NCBI RefSeq assembly: GCF_001436645.1
Contig: NZ_AYZI01000004.1
Location: 36,565-100,564 of the forward strand
Length of the DNA stretch: 64,000 bases
DNA from: Fructilactobacillus florum DSM 22689 = JCM 16035
GTDB lineage: Bacteria; Bacillota; Bacilli; Lactobacillales; Lactobacillaceae
Reading direction: 5' to 3'
Below the pieces are notes generated by a model that ran no database searches, was not told the origin of the DNA, and was given only the letters and a program-made list of their open reading frames with translations. The position numbers were made by a program, and so were the translations under genes. Below are positions 8,958 through 19,442 of this stretch, piece after piece. Positions within the stretch are counted from its first letter, which is position 1. Every line of letters begins with the position of its first letter.

Positions 8958-11225
8958 GTGGCTCGAAAACAAGGAACGAAGCGAAAACCAGCAGCTACTC
9001 GGCGTCCACGAAAAAAGCCAGCCAGCAAGCCGTCTCGGGTACATTGGGATCATTGGTGGCGAAAACATTGGCAGGTTTGCATAGGATTTTTATTGGGTGG
9101 AAGTTCGCTACTGGGAATTTTTAAACTTGGAATTGTAGGGGTTGGTACGGCAAATTTGATGCGGCTTCTGCTTGGAAATATCTATCTAGCTGGTCTATTG
9201 GGATTGTTATTGATAGGTGGCTGGCTAATTGTAGGACATCCTGCGATTAAAATTGCAATTCATTACTGGATTGGGTTATCGCTAAGTGTCTTGGGCTGGT
9301 TGCTCTTTGCTGCAGTTTTGATGTTTAACGAGGTGGAGCAACGCCCCCAATTTTTGCGAATTGTGTGGGAAACTTGGCAACAGCAATTTCAAAGTGGACA
9401 GATCACCGCTGATATGGGTGGTGGGATACTTGGAGCCACACTGGCAGCCGGCTTAGTACCGCTCATTTCCAGCATTGGTTGCTTATTTTTGGGAATTTTT
9501 TTGGTTGGGAGTGGGATTCTTATTTTCTTCGATGTCCCCTTACTTGCTTGTAGCCGTTTTTTGGTTCAATTAGTGAGTCAAACGTGGCATCGTTTAAATA
9601 ATGATTGGCACCAGCACCAGCGTAATATTCGCATGCGAAAAGCAGAGGTTGTTGAGCAACCCCCACGTACTAAACAGTCATACACTCCAAAGCCTACTGA
9701 GCAAGCGCAGTCCGCAGAGCCGCAGCCAGTCATCCACCGAGCTTCGCCAACTGATGATGTTGATGAACCAGACTTTGTCCAGCATCCGCAAGTGCAGGGT
9801 GATTATCAGCTGCCGACAACGGATTTACTAACTAAGTTGGCTCCAACTGACCAAAGTCAAGAAGACCATGATATTGATAAAAATACTGAGATTTTAAAAC
9901 AGACGCTCCAAAGCTTCGGTGTTGATGCTCAGGTTAAAAATGTGAGCTTAGGTCCATCGGTGACAGAGTACGAAATCCATCCAGCAATTGGGGTTAAGGT
10001 TAGTAAAATTGTAAACCTCAGTGATGATTTGGCACTTGCGCTGGCCGCAAAGGATATTCGAATTGAAGCACCAATTCCAGGTAAATCATTGATTGGAATT
10101 GAAGTTCCCAATAAAGAGATTGCGACGGTATCATTCCGTGATGTGTTTGAACATCAGGGACAAGCAGCCTGGGAGCAACTTTTGAGTGTTCCACTTGGTA
10201 AGGATGTTAATGGAAATGTGCAAACCTGTGATTTAACTAAAATGCCACATCTATTAATCGCAGGTTCAACTGGGAGTGGGAAATCGGTCGCAATCAACGG
10301 CTTTTTGACTAGTATTTTACTGAAAGCCGCTCCTTCGCAGGTAAAACTAATGCTGATTGATCCTAAAAAGGTGGAACTAGGAGTTTATAATGGAATTCCT
10401 CATCTTTTAAGTCCAGTGGTTTCGGATCCAAAAAAGGCAGCACGTGCTTTGAACAAGGTTGTTGCGGAAATGGAAAAACGATACGAACTGTTTGCGAAAA
10501 CCGGTCAGCGAAAAATCAGTACTTACAATCAATTTATTAGAGAAAAAAATGAAAAAGAGCAAACTACAGTTCCTCAACTTCCTTACATTGTAGTGGTAGT
10601 TGATGAATTAGCTGATTTAATGATGACCGTTTCCAATGAGGTTGAAACAGCGATTATTAGATTGGCACAGATGGGACGAGCGGCAGGCGTGCATATGATT
10701 TTGGCCACCCAACGTCCGTCGGTTGATGTCATTACTGGTCTCATTAAAGCCAACGTTCCTTCCAGAATTGCATTTGCGGTTTCTAGCGGAACGGACTCGC
10801 GGACCATTTTGGATGCCAATGGTGCTGAGAAACTGTTGGGACGTGGAGATATGCTTTATCAACCAATTGATCAGAATAAACCAGTTCGAATTCAAGGATC
10901 CTTCATCAGTGATCAGGATGTTGAAGCCGTAGTTAAGTTTGTTCGTGAGCAGGCTGACCCAGATTATGATGAAGAGATGGTTGTTAGTGATGCTGAACTA
11001 GAAGCTGAGGATGAAGCTGCCGACCAAGATCCATTATTTGCAGAAGCGCTTGCATTCGTGGTTTCAGAGCGCAAAGCAAGTACCTCGATGTTGCAACGTC
11101 GTTTTCGGATTGGGTATAATCGGGCAGCTCGAATTATTGATGAGTTGGAGCAGCGGGGCTATATCGGAGCGCAACACGGTAGTACTCCGCGAACGGTTTA
11201 TAAACAGCCTGATGATCAATCATAG
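8958..11225 (+). CDS. ftsK: DNA translocase FtsK/SpoIIIE family
   Basis: FtsK is a septum-located motor that clears and aligns chromosomes during division. The 755-residue protein has a basic N-terminus, about four membrane segments (roughly 30-195), a charged P/Q-rich linker (about 215-300), and the motor domain with Walker A GSTGSGKS near residue 438 and Walker [11 protein letters not shown] near 540. A C-terminal winged-helix gamma domain ([28 protein letters not shown]) completes it. The start is GTG at 8958 with GGGGTG upstream. It ends at a terminator just before the dcw region. Confidence 0.95.
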   Translation: MARKQGTKRKPAATRRPRKKPASKPSRVHWDHWWRKHWQVCIGFLLGGSSLLGIFKLGIVGVGTANLMRLLLGNIYLAGLLGLLLIGGWLIVGHPAIKIAIHYWIGLSLSVLGWLLFAAVLMFNEVEQRPQFLRIVWETWQQQFQSGQITADMGGGILGATLAAGLVPLISSIGCLFLGIFLVGSGILIFFDVPLLACSRFLVQLVSQTWHRLNNDWHQHQRNIRMRKAEVVEQPPRTKQSYTPKPTEQAQSAEPQPVIHRASPTDDVDEPDFVQHPQVQGDYQLPTTDLLTKLAPTDQSQEDHDIDKNTEILKQTLQSFGVDAQVKNVSLGPSVTEYEIHPAIGVKVSKIVNLSDDLALALAAKDIRIEAPIPGKSLIGIEVPNKEIATVSFRDVFEHQGQAAWEQLLSVPLGKDVNGNVQTCDLTKMPHLLIAGSTGSGKSVAINGFLTSILLKAAPSQVKLMLIDPKKVELGVYNGIPHLLSPVVSDPKKAARALNKVVAEMEKRYELFAKTGQRKISTYNQFIREKNEKEQTTVPQLPYIVVVVDELADLMMTVSNEVETAIIRLAQMGRAAGVHMILATQRPSVDVITGLIKANVPSRIAFAVSSGTDSRTILDANGAEKLLGRGDMLYQPIDQNKPVRIQGSFISDQDVEAVVKFVREQADPDYDEEMVVSDAELEAEDEAADQDPLFAEALAFVVSERKASTSMLQRRFRIGYNRAARIIDELEQRGYIGAQHGSTPRTVYKQPDDQS

Positions 11226-11230
11226 CTACA

Positions 11231-11264
11231 AAAAAAGAAAGGTTTGCGAGGCAACCTTTCTTTT
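11231..11264. terminator. Terminator shared by ftsK and the DUF4044 gene
   Basis: The stem AAAAGAAAGGTT/AACCTTTCTTTT encloses a short GC-containing loop. It is A/T flanked on both sides, so it can stop ftsK transcription and the converging small gene. Confidence 0.85.
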
Positions 11265-11266
11265 GA

Positions 11267-11389
11267 TTACATACCGCCTAATAATGGAACTACCGCACCA
11301 AAGACGACCCCTGCTAGAGTAACGATAATCATGACCCATACAAAGATGAACAGGATTTTTTGGAAGGTAGATCGATCTTTCCATTTCAT
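11267..11389 (-). CDS. Small DUF4044 family membrane protein
   Basis: This 40-codon reading frame on the reverse strand begins MKWKDRSTFQKILFIFVWVM and continues with IIVTLAGVVFGAVVPLLGGM. It has a basic N-terminus with the STFQK signature, then one long hydrophobic span (about 12-37), which is the pattern of DUF4044 proteins found near mraZ in lactobacilli. GGTGT upstream on the reverse strand is a weak ribosome site. It ends against the ftsK terminator. The role is unknown. A single-pass membrane anchor beside division genes is suggestive only. Confidence 0.75.
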   Translation of the reverse strand: MKWKDRSTFQKILFIFVWVMIIVTLAGVVFGAVVPLLGGM

Positions 11390-11490
11390 TCTAAACTACA
11401 CCGCTTTCTGCTTTACATGGTATTTATTTCAGTGTAACCGTGACATTCTGACTTTGCAAATTTTGTTTAAATGATGGAGGGGTACTTTCA

Positions 11491-11889
11491 ATGGGAACCG
11501 TTAAAATTCCAACGACGATCATCGCCTTATTGCAGCAGCAATTGTGGCCGTTAGTATTGTTTGCTGGAGGTGGAGTACTGCTGAGCATTTGGCGACGGCT
11601 ACCATTTTCACCACAGCTAAAACGACTCCGCGTCCTTGATTTCTGGATTTTTCCAGCTAGTTGGTTGGTGCACGTCACGACGTTACAAGCAACCGGAGCC
11701 TCGTTGCTGCCGATCCTGTTTTGTGGATGGTTTGTGATAGGTTTAGCTTGGTTAAGTTGGCTTTGGTTCGTTGATGGAGAAGTCGTGATGACGCGATTTT
11801 GGTTTTTGTTTTGGAGATTTGGAGATTTATACTGGTTATTTTGGTATTTTATTTGTTTAGGTGGAGCGTTGCTAATCCGCATTAAATAA
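11491..11889 (+). CDS. DUF3397 family membrane protein
   Basis: This 132-residue protein has about four hydrophobic segments (roughly 15-33, 48-66, 70-92, 108-128) separated by short basic loops, with almost no soluble part. Length, membrane layout and position just upstream of mraZ fit the DUF3397 proteins of lactobacilli. A strong GGAGGGG site lies 9 nt before the ATG. A terminator follows, so it is probably transcribed apart from the dcw operon. Its function is not known. Confidence 0.75.
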   Translation: MGTVKIPTTIIALLQQQLWPLVLFAGGGVLLSIWRRLPFSPQLKRLRVLDFWIFPASWLVHVTTLQATGASLLPILFCGWFVIGLAWLSWLWFVDGEVVMTRFWFLFWRFGDLYWLFWYFICLGGALLIRIK

Positions 11890-11927
11890 AGCTTTCTTAA
11901 AGTTTTTTTTAAGGAAGCTTTATTTTT
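11884..11927 (+). terminator. Terminator after the DUF3397 gene
   Basis: The long stem AATAAAGCTTtCTTAAA pairs with TTTAAGgAAGCTTTATT and is followed by a T-run. It insulates the dcw cluster from upstream transcription. Confidence 0.85.
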
Positions 11928-11948
11928 GTGGAGTAAAAATGGAATTAA

Positions 11949-11983
11949 GTGGTTGAAAGTGGTGCTTTGTGGTAGACTAAAAT
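11949..11983 (+). promoter_or_regulatory. dcw promoter with triple GTGGT repeats, probable MraZ operator
   Basis: GTGGT occurs at 11949, 11959 and 11969, exactly 10 bp apart on the same face of the helix. A further GTGGA lies at 11928. A candidate -35 TTGAAA (11953) and -10 TAAAAT (11978, 19-nt spacing) fall within and after the repeats. Known MraZ proteins repress their own operon by binding three or more GTGG-type direct repeats spaced about 10 bp apart, so this is the expected autoregulatory site. Confidence 0.72.
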
Positions 11984-12012
11984 TAACCGATCAGAAAGCG
12001 GGGTGATTTGCA

Positions 12013-12438
12013 GTGTTTTTTGGTGAATATCGTCACAATATTGATACAAAAGGCCGGCTTATTATCCCTGCTAAATTTAGAAATCAGCTCAAACAACATT
12101 TTATGATTACTCGGGGACTAGATGGATGCTTGTTTGGATATACAGCAAGTCAGTGGGAGCAAGTCCAAACCGAGGTTGATCAGTTGCCCTTTAATAAAAG
12201 CGCAGCGCGCAAGTTTTCCCGGCTGTTTTTCTCAGCTGCGACTGAGTGTGAACTCGATAAACAAGGACGGGTTAACTTGCCTGAGCCGCTACGAGCATAT
12301 GCATCCCTCACTAAGCAATGTGTGCTTACTGGTGTTTCCAGCCGTTTTGAAATTTGGGACGCCGCTCGCTGGCAGAAATATAACGAACAAGCTCAAACAG
12401 AATTTAATGATATTGCGGAAGATTTGCTGGATTTTTAA
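12013..12438 (+). CDS. mraZ: Transcriptional regulator MraZ
   Basis: MraZ is a ring-forming DNA-binding protein that represses the dcw operon. The 141-residue protein has two SpoVT/AbrB-like halves, each with the DxxxR DNA-contact motif: D-T-K-G-R near residue 11 and D-K-Q-G-R near residue 82. The start is GTG at 12013 (MFFGEYRHNIDTKGR), with GGGGTGAT upstream. It is the first gene of the cluster, 40 nt after the triple GTGGT repeat, its likely operator. Confidence 0.96.
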   Translation: MFFGEYRHNIDTKGRLIIPAKFRNQLKQHFMITRGLDGCLFGYTASQWEQVQTEVDQLPFNKSAARKFSRLFFSAATECELDKQGRVNLPEPLRAYASLTKQCVLTGVSSRFEIWDAARWQKYNEQAQTEFNDIAEDLLDF

Positions 12439-12458
12439 CGGAAAGGTAGGTGAGATTG

Positions 12459-13397
12459 ATGACGGAGTTTAAACACCAAACGGTTCTATTAACCGAGGCG
12501 GTTGATGAGTTGTCAATCAATCCGGCCGGTATTTATGTAGATTGTACTCTCGGAGGTGGCGGTCATAGTCGCCGCATTGCTGAGCGCTTAGAAACAGGTC
12601 ACTTATTTGCGTTTGATCAGGATGAAGCGGCAATCACTTACAACCAAAGCGAGTTAGCTGATCAAAAGCAAAAGATTACCTTTTTACATGAAAATTTTCG
12701 AAATCTAACGAAAGCACTGCAGGAGCAGGGAATTAGTGAGGTTGATGGGATTGTCTATGATTTGGGGGTTTCTTCTCCACAATTAGACGAGGGGGCGCGC
12801 GGGTTTAGCTATCAGCAGGCTGCGCGCTTAGATATGCGAATGGACCGCCGTCAACATTTGGATGCTTGGGAAGTCATTAATCATTATTCATACCAGCAAC
12901 TAGTGCGAATCTTTTATCGTTATGGGGAAGAAAAGTTTGCAAAGCCGATTGCCCGCAGAATCGAACAAATTCGAACTGAGCATCCGATTGATACGACGAC
13001 GGAGCTTGCAGACATTGTTAAAAGCGGGATTCCAGCCGCAGCTCGCCGTCATGGCGGTAATCCAGCGAAGCGGGTGTTTCAAGCGGTTCGGATTGCAGTT
13101 AATGATGAGTTAGGGGCTTTAGAAAGTTCCTTAGAACAGGCGTTGCAATTATTAAAGTTGCATGGACGCTTGAGTGTAATCACGTTTCAGTCACTAGAAG
13201 ACCGATTGGTAAAGGGGATCTTTCGAGAAAAGACCACCATACCAGATTTACCAGCTAATCTACCGGTGATTCCGCCGGAATTGATGCCAAATTTTAAGTT
13301 GCCGCAGAAAAAACCAATTTTGCCGAGTCAAGTTGAACTGGATAATAATCACCGCGCTCATAGTGCACGGTTGCGGGTCATTGAAAGAATCAAATGA
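12459..13397 (+). CDS. rsmH: 16S rRNA (cytosine(1402)-N4)-methyltransferase RsmH
   Basis: RsmH (MraW) methylates N4 of C1402 in 16S rRNA using SAM. The protein shows the SAM-binding [10 protein letters not shown] motif, the conserved [22 protein letters not shown] and RMD patches, and the C-terminal [12 protein letters not shown] and [15 protein letters not shown] chose ATG 12459 (312 codons), preceded by AGGTGAG; an in-frame GTG at 12450 lies inside the ribosome site. It is the second gene of the dcw operon, with the usual position and length. Confidence 0.95.
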   Translation: MTEFKHQTVLLTEAVDELSINPAGIYVDCTLGGGGHSRRIAERLETGHLFAFDQDEAAITYNQSELADQKQKITFLHENFRNLTKALQEQGISEVDGIVYDLGVSSPQLDEGARGFSYQQAARLDMRMDRRQHLDAWEVINHYSYQQLVRIFYRYGEEKFAKPIARRIEQIRTEHPIDTTTELADIVKSGIPAAARRHGGNPAKRVFQAVRIAVNDELGALESSLEQALQLLKLHGRLSVITFQSLEDRLVKGIFREKTTIPDLPANLPVIPPELMPNFKLPQKKPILPSQVELDNNHRAHSARLRVIERIK

Positions 13398-13415
13398 TGG
13401 TAGGGGGATGCGATC

Positions 13416-13787
13416 ATGATGCAAGATGAATTAGTACGAAAAAGAAATTATGAAGTAACGACGCCGACACCACAGTTGACACCAACGCCAACACGGCAGC
13501 CGGTGGTTAACTCACGATTACGTTTATCAGGTTTTGAGAAAACACTGATGGTTACTGGGGTTGTTCTCATTGTTGCGCTCATGGTTTCAATCGTGAATAC
13601 TAAATTTGAAATTGGTCGCTCCCAACGAAAGTTGCAAGACACTACTTCACAAACCACTGAATTGAAAACGCATAATCAAAATTTGAAACAGGAGCTGGAC
13701 AGTAACGAAAACGATGCCATTGCGAATATGGTTAAGCAAGACCAACTTTCCATTAACAATGGGCAAGTAAGGGATGTTACGCGATGA
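13416..13787 (+). CDS. ftsL: Cell division protein FtsL
   Basis: FtsL is a small bitopic protein of the divisome that forms a complex with DivIB and DivIC. The 123-residue sequence has a cytoplasmic T/P-rich N-terminus, one membrane span (about 45-65), then a Gln-, Lys- and Asn-rich coiled-coil ectodomain (about 70-110). Sequence identity in this family is low, so the call rests mainly on topology and its place between rsmH and the PBP. Two ATGs in tandem (13416, 13419) follow GGGGGAT. It overlaps the next gene by 4 nt (ATGA). Confidence 0.9.
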   Translation: MMQDELVRKRNYEVTTPTPQLTPTPTRQPVVNSRLRLSGFEKTLMVTGVVLIVALMVSIVNTKFEIGRSQRKLQDTTSQTTELKTHNQNLKQELDSNENDAIANMVKQDQLSINNGQVRDVTR

Positions 13788-15928
13788 ATGAACGTCAAAA
13801 GATTCAGCAATCAGATAAAGCAGCAAAATCACGTCGAAATTTTGGACGGATTCTGTTGCTTTTTGTCGTTATTGTGTTTGGGTTGATAATTGTATCATTT
13901 GCACAAAAGGCAATTTTTAAAACAGCGAATCATGTTAACCTTTCTCGCCAAACTCAGCATTTATATAACAAAACTAGTATCATTAAGGCTCGTCGTGGTA
14001 GCATTTACGACGACAAGCAGCAACCATTGGCGGAGGACACTAACACCTATTCGATGTACGCTGTTCTTGACCGAAGTCAGGTTACGGATCGTAAACGTCC
14101 AGCGTATGTTCAAGATAAACGCAAAACAGCCCAAGTACTGTCTCAAAATCTCCCAATTTCAGAACAGCGAGCCTATCAGGTTCTAACGGAACATCCGCGC
14201 GCCTTTCAAGTTGAATTTGGAAACGCAGGTAATAACATTCCGTTGGCGGTTAAACAAAAGATCGAGAGTCATCGGCTACCGGGGTTAATGTTTATTCCAC
14301 AGCAAGCGCGTCTCTATCCAAATGGAGTTTTTGCTTCCCACGTTGTTGGGCTGGCTTCCTCAACAACCGATCCAAAAACGAAGCAACCGATGTTGGTTGG
14401 TCAAATGGGGATTGAAAAAACCTTCAATGCGGAATTGACCGGTAGAAATGGGCTGAAAAAAAGCCAACATGATAACTATGGTTATCAAATTCCTTCCGAA
14501 AAAGGAACAGAGTTACAAGCCCGAAATGGTGACAATGTTCATACTAATATTAACTCCAGCTTAGAGTTGCTGTTGGAGAATCAGATGAACAAGGTTGATG
14601 CGGAGGTACATCCGAAAGTTTTGAACGCCATGTTGATGGATGCCAAGACTGGCAAAATTGTGGCAGCAGCGCAACGGCCATCATTTAATCCAACTACTGG
14701 AACGGGATTGGACAATGTGTGGCGGGACACTTTGACACAAGATCTTTATGAACCAGGTTCGACCATGAAAATCTTTACAATGGCGGCCTCGATCGATAGT
14801 GGAAACTACCGGGGATCTGATTTATACCAGTCGGGAATTTATAAGATTGGTAATCAAATTGTGCCAGATTGGAATCGCAATGGCTGGGGTGATATTTCTT
14901 ATGACAAGGGTTTTGCACTTTCAAGTAACGTGGCGATGGCTCATTTAGAAGAAAATATGGGACCAAAAACCTGGAATAATTACATCCAACGGTTTCAACT
15001 CCTGAAGAACAATGCCTCAAATTTTGATCAACAACCGACTGGAAGCATGCAATTTCAACAACCGATTGAGCAGGCTAATACAGCCTTTGGACAAGGAATT
15101 TCCGTTACTGCCCTCCAAATGTTGCAAGGCTTTAGTGCGATTGCCAACGATGGAGAGATGTTGAAGCCCCAGATGATTAATCGGGTAACCACGGCAGATA
15201 ATCAACATACGGTTAAAAATTATGGAAAAACAGTTGTCGGTCATCCGATTAGTGCAAAAACGGCTGCTGCCGTGCGAAAGCACATGGAAGACGTCGTTTA
15301 TAAGCCATATGGGATTGGGCAGGATTTCCAGATCCCTGGGTATCGAGTGGCTGCAAAAACTGGAACCGCTCAAATTTCTGATGGCAGCGGTCAATATGAA
15401 AATGGTGCTGACAGTTATCTGTACTCTGTTGCAGGAATGGCTCCAGCAAAGCATCCGCGTTATGTCATGTATGTCACAATGAAGCAGCCTCAGCTGGCAA
15501 CTCAGCCGGCCACGAAGGTGTTGGCAGAGATTTTCAACCCGGTAATGCAACAAGCACTTTCAGTTTCTAAAGGACGCCCCGAACAGGTTCGGATTCCCAA
15601 TTTAGTCGGAAAAAGTCCGATGGATGCCCAGCAACTATTGAATCAAAAACAAATGGCAAGCGTTGTGATTGGAACCGGTCATGCAATCACGAAACAGAGT
15701 CCGGCAGCAGCAGCGCCAAAGGATCTTGCGAGCCGAATTATTTTAATGACAGACGGCCCTATGACCATGCCTGATTTAAACGGCTGGAGTCGTGATGATC
15801 TCAATGATCTTGCTCGATTAGTAAATATCAAAATCAATTTTACTGGTGATGGGCACGTGAGTGACCAAAGTATTAAGCCAGGTCAGCAATTTGATGAGAA
15901 AAGTACTCTAGATGTTAGTTTGAAATAG
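13784..15928 (+). CDS. pbp2B: Septal transpeptidase PBP2B (FtsI) with PASTA domains
   Basis: This class B penicillin-binding protein cross-links septal peptidoglycan. The 714-residue protein has an N-terminal membrane anchor (about 22-42), a dimerisation domain beginning near [10 protein letters not shown], and the transpeptidase with S326-T-M-K (nucleophile), SSN (about 382) and K525-T-G-T. The C-terminal about 125 residues hold two PASTA-like repeats ([16 protein letters not shown] and [15 protein letters not shown]). It overlaps ftsL by 4 nt. The PASTA tail is usual for dcw-encoded PBPs of low-GC Gram-positives and probably binds uncross-linked peptidoglycan. Confidence 0.94.
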   Translation: MNERQKIQQSDKAAKSRRNFGRILLLFVVIVFGLIIVSFAQKAIFKTANHVNLSRQTQHLYNKTSIIKARRGSIYDDKQQPLAEDTNTYSMYAVLDRSQVTDRKRPAYVQDKRKTAQVLSQNLPISEQRAYQVLTEHPRAFQVEFGNAGNNIPLAVKQKIESHRLPGLMFIPQQARLYPNGVFASHVVGLASSTTDPKTKQPMLVGQMGIEKTFNAELTGRNGLKKSQHDNYGYQIPSEKGTELQARNGDNVHTNINSSLELLLENQMNKVDAEVHPKVLNAMLMDAKTGKIVAAAQRPSFNPTTGTGLDNVWRDTLTQDLYEPGSTMKIFTMAASIDSGNYRGSDLYQSGIYKIGNQIVPDWNRNGWGDISYDKGFALSSNVAMAHLEENMGPKTWNNYIQRFQLLKNNASNFDQQPTGSMQFQQPIEQANTAFGQGISVTALQMLQGFSAIANDGEMLKPQMINRVTTADNQHTVKNYGKTVVGHPISAKTAAAVRKHMEDVVYKPYGIGQDFQIPGYRVAAKTGTAQISDGSGQYENGADSYLYSVAGMAPAKHPRYVMYVTMKQPQLATQPATKVLAEIFNPVMQQALSVSKGRPEQVRIPNLVGKSPMDAQQLLNQKQMASVVIGTGHAITKQSPAAAAPKDLASRIILMTDGPMTMPDLNGWSRDDLNDLARLVNIKINFTGDGHVSDQSIKPGQQFDEKSTLDVSLK

Positions 15929-15960
15929 CAGCTGGACTCCTAATAGTGAAAGGAAGCGAA

Positions 15961-16920
15961 ATGATGAGTTGGATGATCCCTTTTTTAGCAACATTTTTGA
16001 TCACAGCTGGATGTACCCCGCTGTTAATTACCTATTTCCGCGCAAAACATGAGGGACAAATGATCCGAGAGGAAGGTCCTAGTTGGCATGAAAGTAAGAG
16101 TGGAACGCCGACTATGGGAGGGCTGATGTTCATCATTGCCATTCTGATTGTTGACCTGATTACTGGCTTTGCGATGCAACTATTTGACTCCACGCTCCTA
16201 ATTCTTCTGTTCGTAATGGTGTTTTATGGTCTGATTGGCATGTGGGATGACAGTATTAAACTGTTTAAACGTCAAAATGAAGGCTTTAAGGCATGGCAAA
16301 AATTTGCACTACAAGTACTAGGTTCATTGGTCTTTGCGGCGGTTTATTACTTCAATGGCTTTCCGATGTCACTTCGGTTTTTCGGATTGGGTGAACTACC
16401 ACTTGGTCCCTTATACATCATCTTCATTGTCATTTGGCTGACCGGTTTTTCCAATGCAGTTAATCTGACGGATGGGTTGGACGGCTTGGTTAGCGGTTTG
16501 GCTGCGATTGCCTTTGGAGCTTACGCAGTGATTGCTAACGCACAACAGCAGTATGCGGTCATGTTATTTTGTGTTTCAGTGGTAGGCGCTTTACTAGCCT
16601 TTCTCCTGTATAACCACAAGCCGGCTAAAATTTTTATGGGTGATATGGGTTCTTTGGCGCTGGGAGGCTCCCTTGCAGCAGTATCAATCTTATTGCACCA
16701 AGAATTGTCTTTGTTGTGGATTGGACTAATCTTTGTGGTAGAAACACTTAGCGTGATCTTGCAAGTAGCATCGTTTCGCCTAACTGGCAAACGAATTTTT
16801 AAAATGACCCCCATTCACCATACGTTTGAAATGATGGGCTGGGGTGAATGGAAAATTGATTTTGTTTTCTGGCTGGTTGGCTTGTTTACGGCGCTAACAG
16901 GTGTGTTAATCATAATTTAA
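15961..16920 (+). CDS. mraY: Phospho-MurNAc-pentapeptide transferase MraY
   Basis: MraY attaches phospho-MurNAc-pentapeptide to undecaprenyl phosphate, making lipid I at the membrane. The protein is about 319 residues with some ten membrane segments. The family motifs [22 protein letters not shown] (the DD pair), [14 protein letters not shown] (the catalytic DGLDGL region) and [16 protein letters not shown] are all present. Tandem ATGs at 15961 and 15964 follow AAGGAAG; the GTG at 15946 lies upstream of that site and is unlikely. Confidence 0.96.
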   Translation: MMSWMIPFLATFLITAGCTPLLITYFRAKHEGQMIREEGPSWHESKSGTPTMGGLMFIIAILIVDLITGFAMQLFDSTLLILLFVMVFYGLIGMWDDSIKLFKRQNEGFKAWQKFALQVLGSLVFAAVYYFNGFPMSLRFFGLGELPLGPLYIIFIVIWLTGFSNAVNLTDGLDGLVSGLAAIAFGAYAVIANAQQQYAVMLFCVSVVGALLAFLLYNHKPAKIFMGDMGSLALGGSLAAVSILLHQELSLLWIGLIFVVETLSVILQVASFRLTGKRIFKMTPIHHTFEMMGWGEWKIDFVFWLVGLFTALTGVLIII

Positions 16921-16939
16921 AAGAGTGGAGTTCAGTGTG

Positions 16940-18313
16940 ATGAAACAGATTAATGCTTATCAAAATAAAAGGGTTTTGGTGTTTGGGGCCGGAATGAGCG
17001 GGGTAAATGCGGCTAAGTTACTAGTGAAACTAGGCGCCCAGGTAACTTTAACTGATCAAAAGCCTGCAAATGAAATCCCTGAAGTAGTAGCACTCCAACA
17101 ACTAGGGGTTAAAATTGTTGCTGGTTCATCCCCAGTGAGCCTGGTTGCCAACCTTGACTTAATGGTGAAAAACCCTGGAATTCCTTACGACGTACCCTTG
17201 GTTCAAGCTGCACAAGAACAACAAATTCCCATTATTTGTGAAGTGGAGTTAGCCTATGAAATTTCTGCTGCTCCTGTGATTGGGGTCACTGGGAGTAATG
17301 GGAAAACGACTACGACCACTTTAATTGCTGAGATGTTAAATGCTGATAAGCACCACGGACATGCTTATGTGGCCGGTAATATTGGTGTGCCGGCGACTAA
17401 AATTGCCGAAAAAGTTACCGCAGAGGATCAGCTTGTGATGGAATTGTCGAGCTTTATGCTGTTAGGCATTACTAAACTACATCCGCACATTGCGGTAATT
17501 ACAAACATCTTTTCTAATCATCTTGATTATCATAAAACCCGCGAAAATTACGTCAATGCTAAGTTGCAAATTACTAAGAATCAAACGCAATCCGACTATT
17601 TAGTGATTAACTTTGAGAAAAAAGAATGGAGCCAGTTGAGTCAACAAAGTCAAGCACAGGTTGTTCCGGTTTCCGTTTCAGGTCGGTATGAGGACGGTGC
17701 TTATCAAAAACAGGGTGGCTTGTATTTTCGAGATGAGTATCTGTTAGATGCCGATGAGGTTCGCCTTCCTGGTCAATACAATTTAGAAAACGCTCTAGCT
17801 GCGATTGCAGCAGCAAAATTAGCCGGAGTAGAAAATGCTGCGATTGTAAAGGTGCTCCGTACTTTTGGCGGGGTTCGTCATCGAAATCAATATGTTTTAA
17901 CGGCTCAGCAGCGGATGTTTTACAACGATTCTAAGGCAACCGATATTGAAGCAACGGAGATGGCACTGTCGAGCTTTAAAAAGCCCGTGGTGTTGATCGC
18001 TGGTGGCTTGGATCGAGGCTATACGTTTGAAAAGTTAGAACCAGCTTTGCGCCAGCACGTGGTAGCCATGGTTGTTTTTGGCGAAACCGCGGAACTGTTG
18101 GCCACGGCAGGGCAACATGCCCAAGTAGGTCATATTAAGCACGTTGCTAATCTTGATGAAGCAGTTGTAAAGGCCTATGAACTAAGCAAGCCGGGAGAGA
18201 TTATTTTATTATCACCGGCGAGTGCCAGTTGGGATCAGTTTACTAATTTTGAAGAGCGTGGGAATCGATTTGTTGCGGATGTTTCCAAGTTAACAGGGAA
18301 AAAGGAGGAGTAG
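16940..18313 (+). CDS. murD: UDP-N-acetylmuramoylalanine--D-glutamate ligase MurD
   Basis: MurD adds D-Glu to UDP-MurNAc-L-Ala in the cytoplasm. The ATP loop GVTGSNGKTTTT lies near residue 115, followed by the catalytic NHLDYH segment and the C-terminal domain with NDSKATD and SPASASWDQF. I chose ATG 16940 (457 codons, MKQINAYQNKRVLVFG), 9 nt after GGAG; GTG 16937 and GTG 16925 are less likely. It follows mraY after 19 nt. Confidence 0.95.
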   Translation: MKQINAYQNKRVLVFGAGMSGVNAAKLLVKLGAQVTLTDQKPANEIPEVVALQQLGVKIVAGSSPVSLVANLDLMVKNPGIPYDVPLVQAAQEQQIPIICEVELAYEISAAPVIGVTGSNGKTTTTTLIAEMLNADKHHGHAYVAGNIGVPATKIAEKVTAEDQLVMELSSFMLLGITKLHPHIAVITNIFSNHLDYHKTRENYVNAKLQITKNQTQSDYLVINFEKKEWSQLSQQSQAQVVPVSVSGRYEDGAYQKQGGLYFRDEYLLDADEVRLPGQYNLENALAAIAAAKLAGVENAAIVKVLRTFGGVRHRNQYVLTAQQRMFYNDSKATDIEATEMALSSFKKPVVLIAGGLDRGYTFEKLEPALRQHVVAMVVFGETAELLATAGQHAQVGHIKHVANLDEAVVKAYELSKPGEIILLSPASASWDQFTNFEERGNRFVADVSKLTGKKEE

Positions 18314-18317
18314 ACAG

Positions 18318-19433
18318 ATGAAAATGGTTGTTTCCGGCGGCGGGACCGGTGGGCATATTTACCCCGCCTTAGCATTGGTTGAAGCATTGCAATCACGCGA
18401 CCCACAAGCTGAAATCTTATATGTTGGTTCGCAACGGGGGCTTGAAAAGGGGATTGTTACAAAAAAGGGCTTAAAATTTGAAGCATTAAAGATCCAAGGC
18501 TTCCGACGTAAACTTTTTTCTTTATATAACTTTGAAACTGTACATCTTTTTTTAAAGAGTGTTCGACAGTCTAAACAAATCTTACGCAGTTTTCAACCGG
18601 ATGTTGTCGTTGGCACCGGTGGTTATGTCTCTGGAGCCGTTCTGTATGCAGCTGCTAAACTAGGAATTCCAACGGTTATTCATGAACAAAACAGTGTAGT
18701 GGGTTGGACCAATAAATTTTTGAGTCGCTATGTTGATAAAATTGCGATTGCCTTTGACGAGGCGCGGTCACAATTTCCTGCTAACAAGGTGGTTTTTACT
18801 GGTAACCCGCGCGCTCAGCAGGTGGCAAATGTACGTAGTGATTTTAAATGGTCCCAGCTTGGGTTGCATGATCAGCAACCTACGGTATTAATTTTTGGAG
18901 GGAGTCAGGGAGCTTTAAAGTTGAATCAGGCAAGTGTTGCAGCACTTCCAGCCTTTAAAACAAAAGCCTACCAAGTGGTTTTTGTAACGGGGAAGGGAAG
19001 ATATGATGATGTGATGCAGCAGGTTGATGCTAGTGCAATTGGTAAAAATGTTAAAATCTTACCTTACATTAATAACATGCCAGAAGTGTTGCCAAAAGTT
19101 GCTTTGATCGTAGGCCGAGCAGGAGCAACTAGTTTAGCTGAAATTACAGCGCTCGGGATTCCGTCAATTTTGGTTCCGAGCCCCTACGTTACGGCTGATC
19201 ACCAAACGAAAAATGCCATGAGTTTAGTGAAAAATCGGGCTGCTATTCTGGAAACGGAAACAGATTTATCGGGGAAGTCGTTGGTGACTAAGATTGATTT
19301 ATTGATGGATGATGAACCTCGACGAGCTGCGATGGCCCAAAATGCTAGGGGACTAGGAGTAGTTGACGCAGCTGACCGATTGCTAGCGGTTTGCGATGCA
19401 GCAATCGCAAATCATCAGGTTCATAATAACTAG
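18318..19433 (+). CDS. murG: N-acetylglucosaminyltransferase MurG
   Basis: MurG transfers GlcNAc from UDP-GlcNAc to lipid I, forming lipid II on the inner membrane face. The 371-residue GT28 enzyme starts MKMVVSGGGTGGHIYPALAL, with the first glycine-rich loop, a second loop in VVGTGGYVSG, and the UDP-GlcNAc-binding C-terminal half (FGGSQGALKLN, GRAGATSLAEITALG, DHQTKNA). GGAGGAG lies upstream. Its stop region supplies the ribosome site of divIB. Confidence 0.96.
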   Translation: MKMVVSGGGTGGHIYPALALVEALQSRDPQAEILYVGSQRGLEKGIVTKKGLKFEALKIQGFRRKLFSLYNFETVHLFLKSVRQSKQILRSFQPDVVVGTGGYVSGAVLYAAAKLGIPTVIHEQNSVVGWTNKFLSRYVDKIAIAFDEARSQFPANKVVFTGNPRAQQVANVRSDFKWSQLGLHDQQPTVLIFGGSQGALKLNQASVAALPAFKTKAYQVVFVTGKGRYDDVMQQVDASAIGKNVKILPYINNMPEVLPKVALIVGRAGATSLAEITALGIPSILVPSPYVTADHQTKNAMSLVKNRAAILETETDLSGKSLVTKIDLLMDDEPRRAAMAQNARGLGVVDAADRLLAVCDAAIANHQVHNN

Positions 19434-19442
19434 GTGAGCGAC

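Noticed and set aside
8529-9068. A 179-codon open frame on the reverse strand
   Set aside because: It lies opposite trmL and the start of ftsK, both certain genes. It has no ribosome site and no recognisable domain.
11424-11882. A 152-codon open frame on the reverse strand
   Set aside because: It is opposite the DUF3397 gene, which has a strong ribosome site and membrane pattern; the reverse product is Asn/Gln-rich low complexity.
15017-15553. A 178-codon open frame on the reverse strand
   Set aside because: It is wholly opposite the transpeptidase domain of pbp2B, and its composition reflects the complement of that gene.
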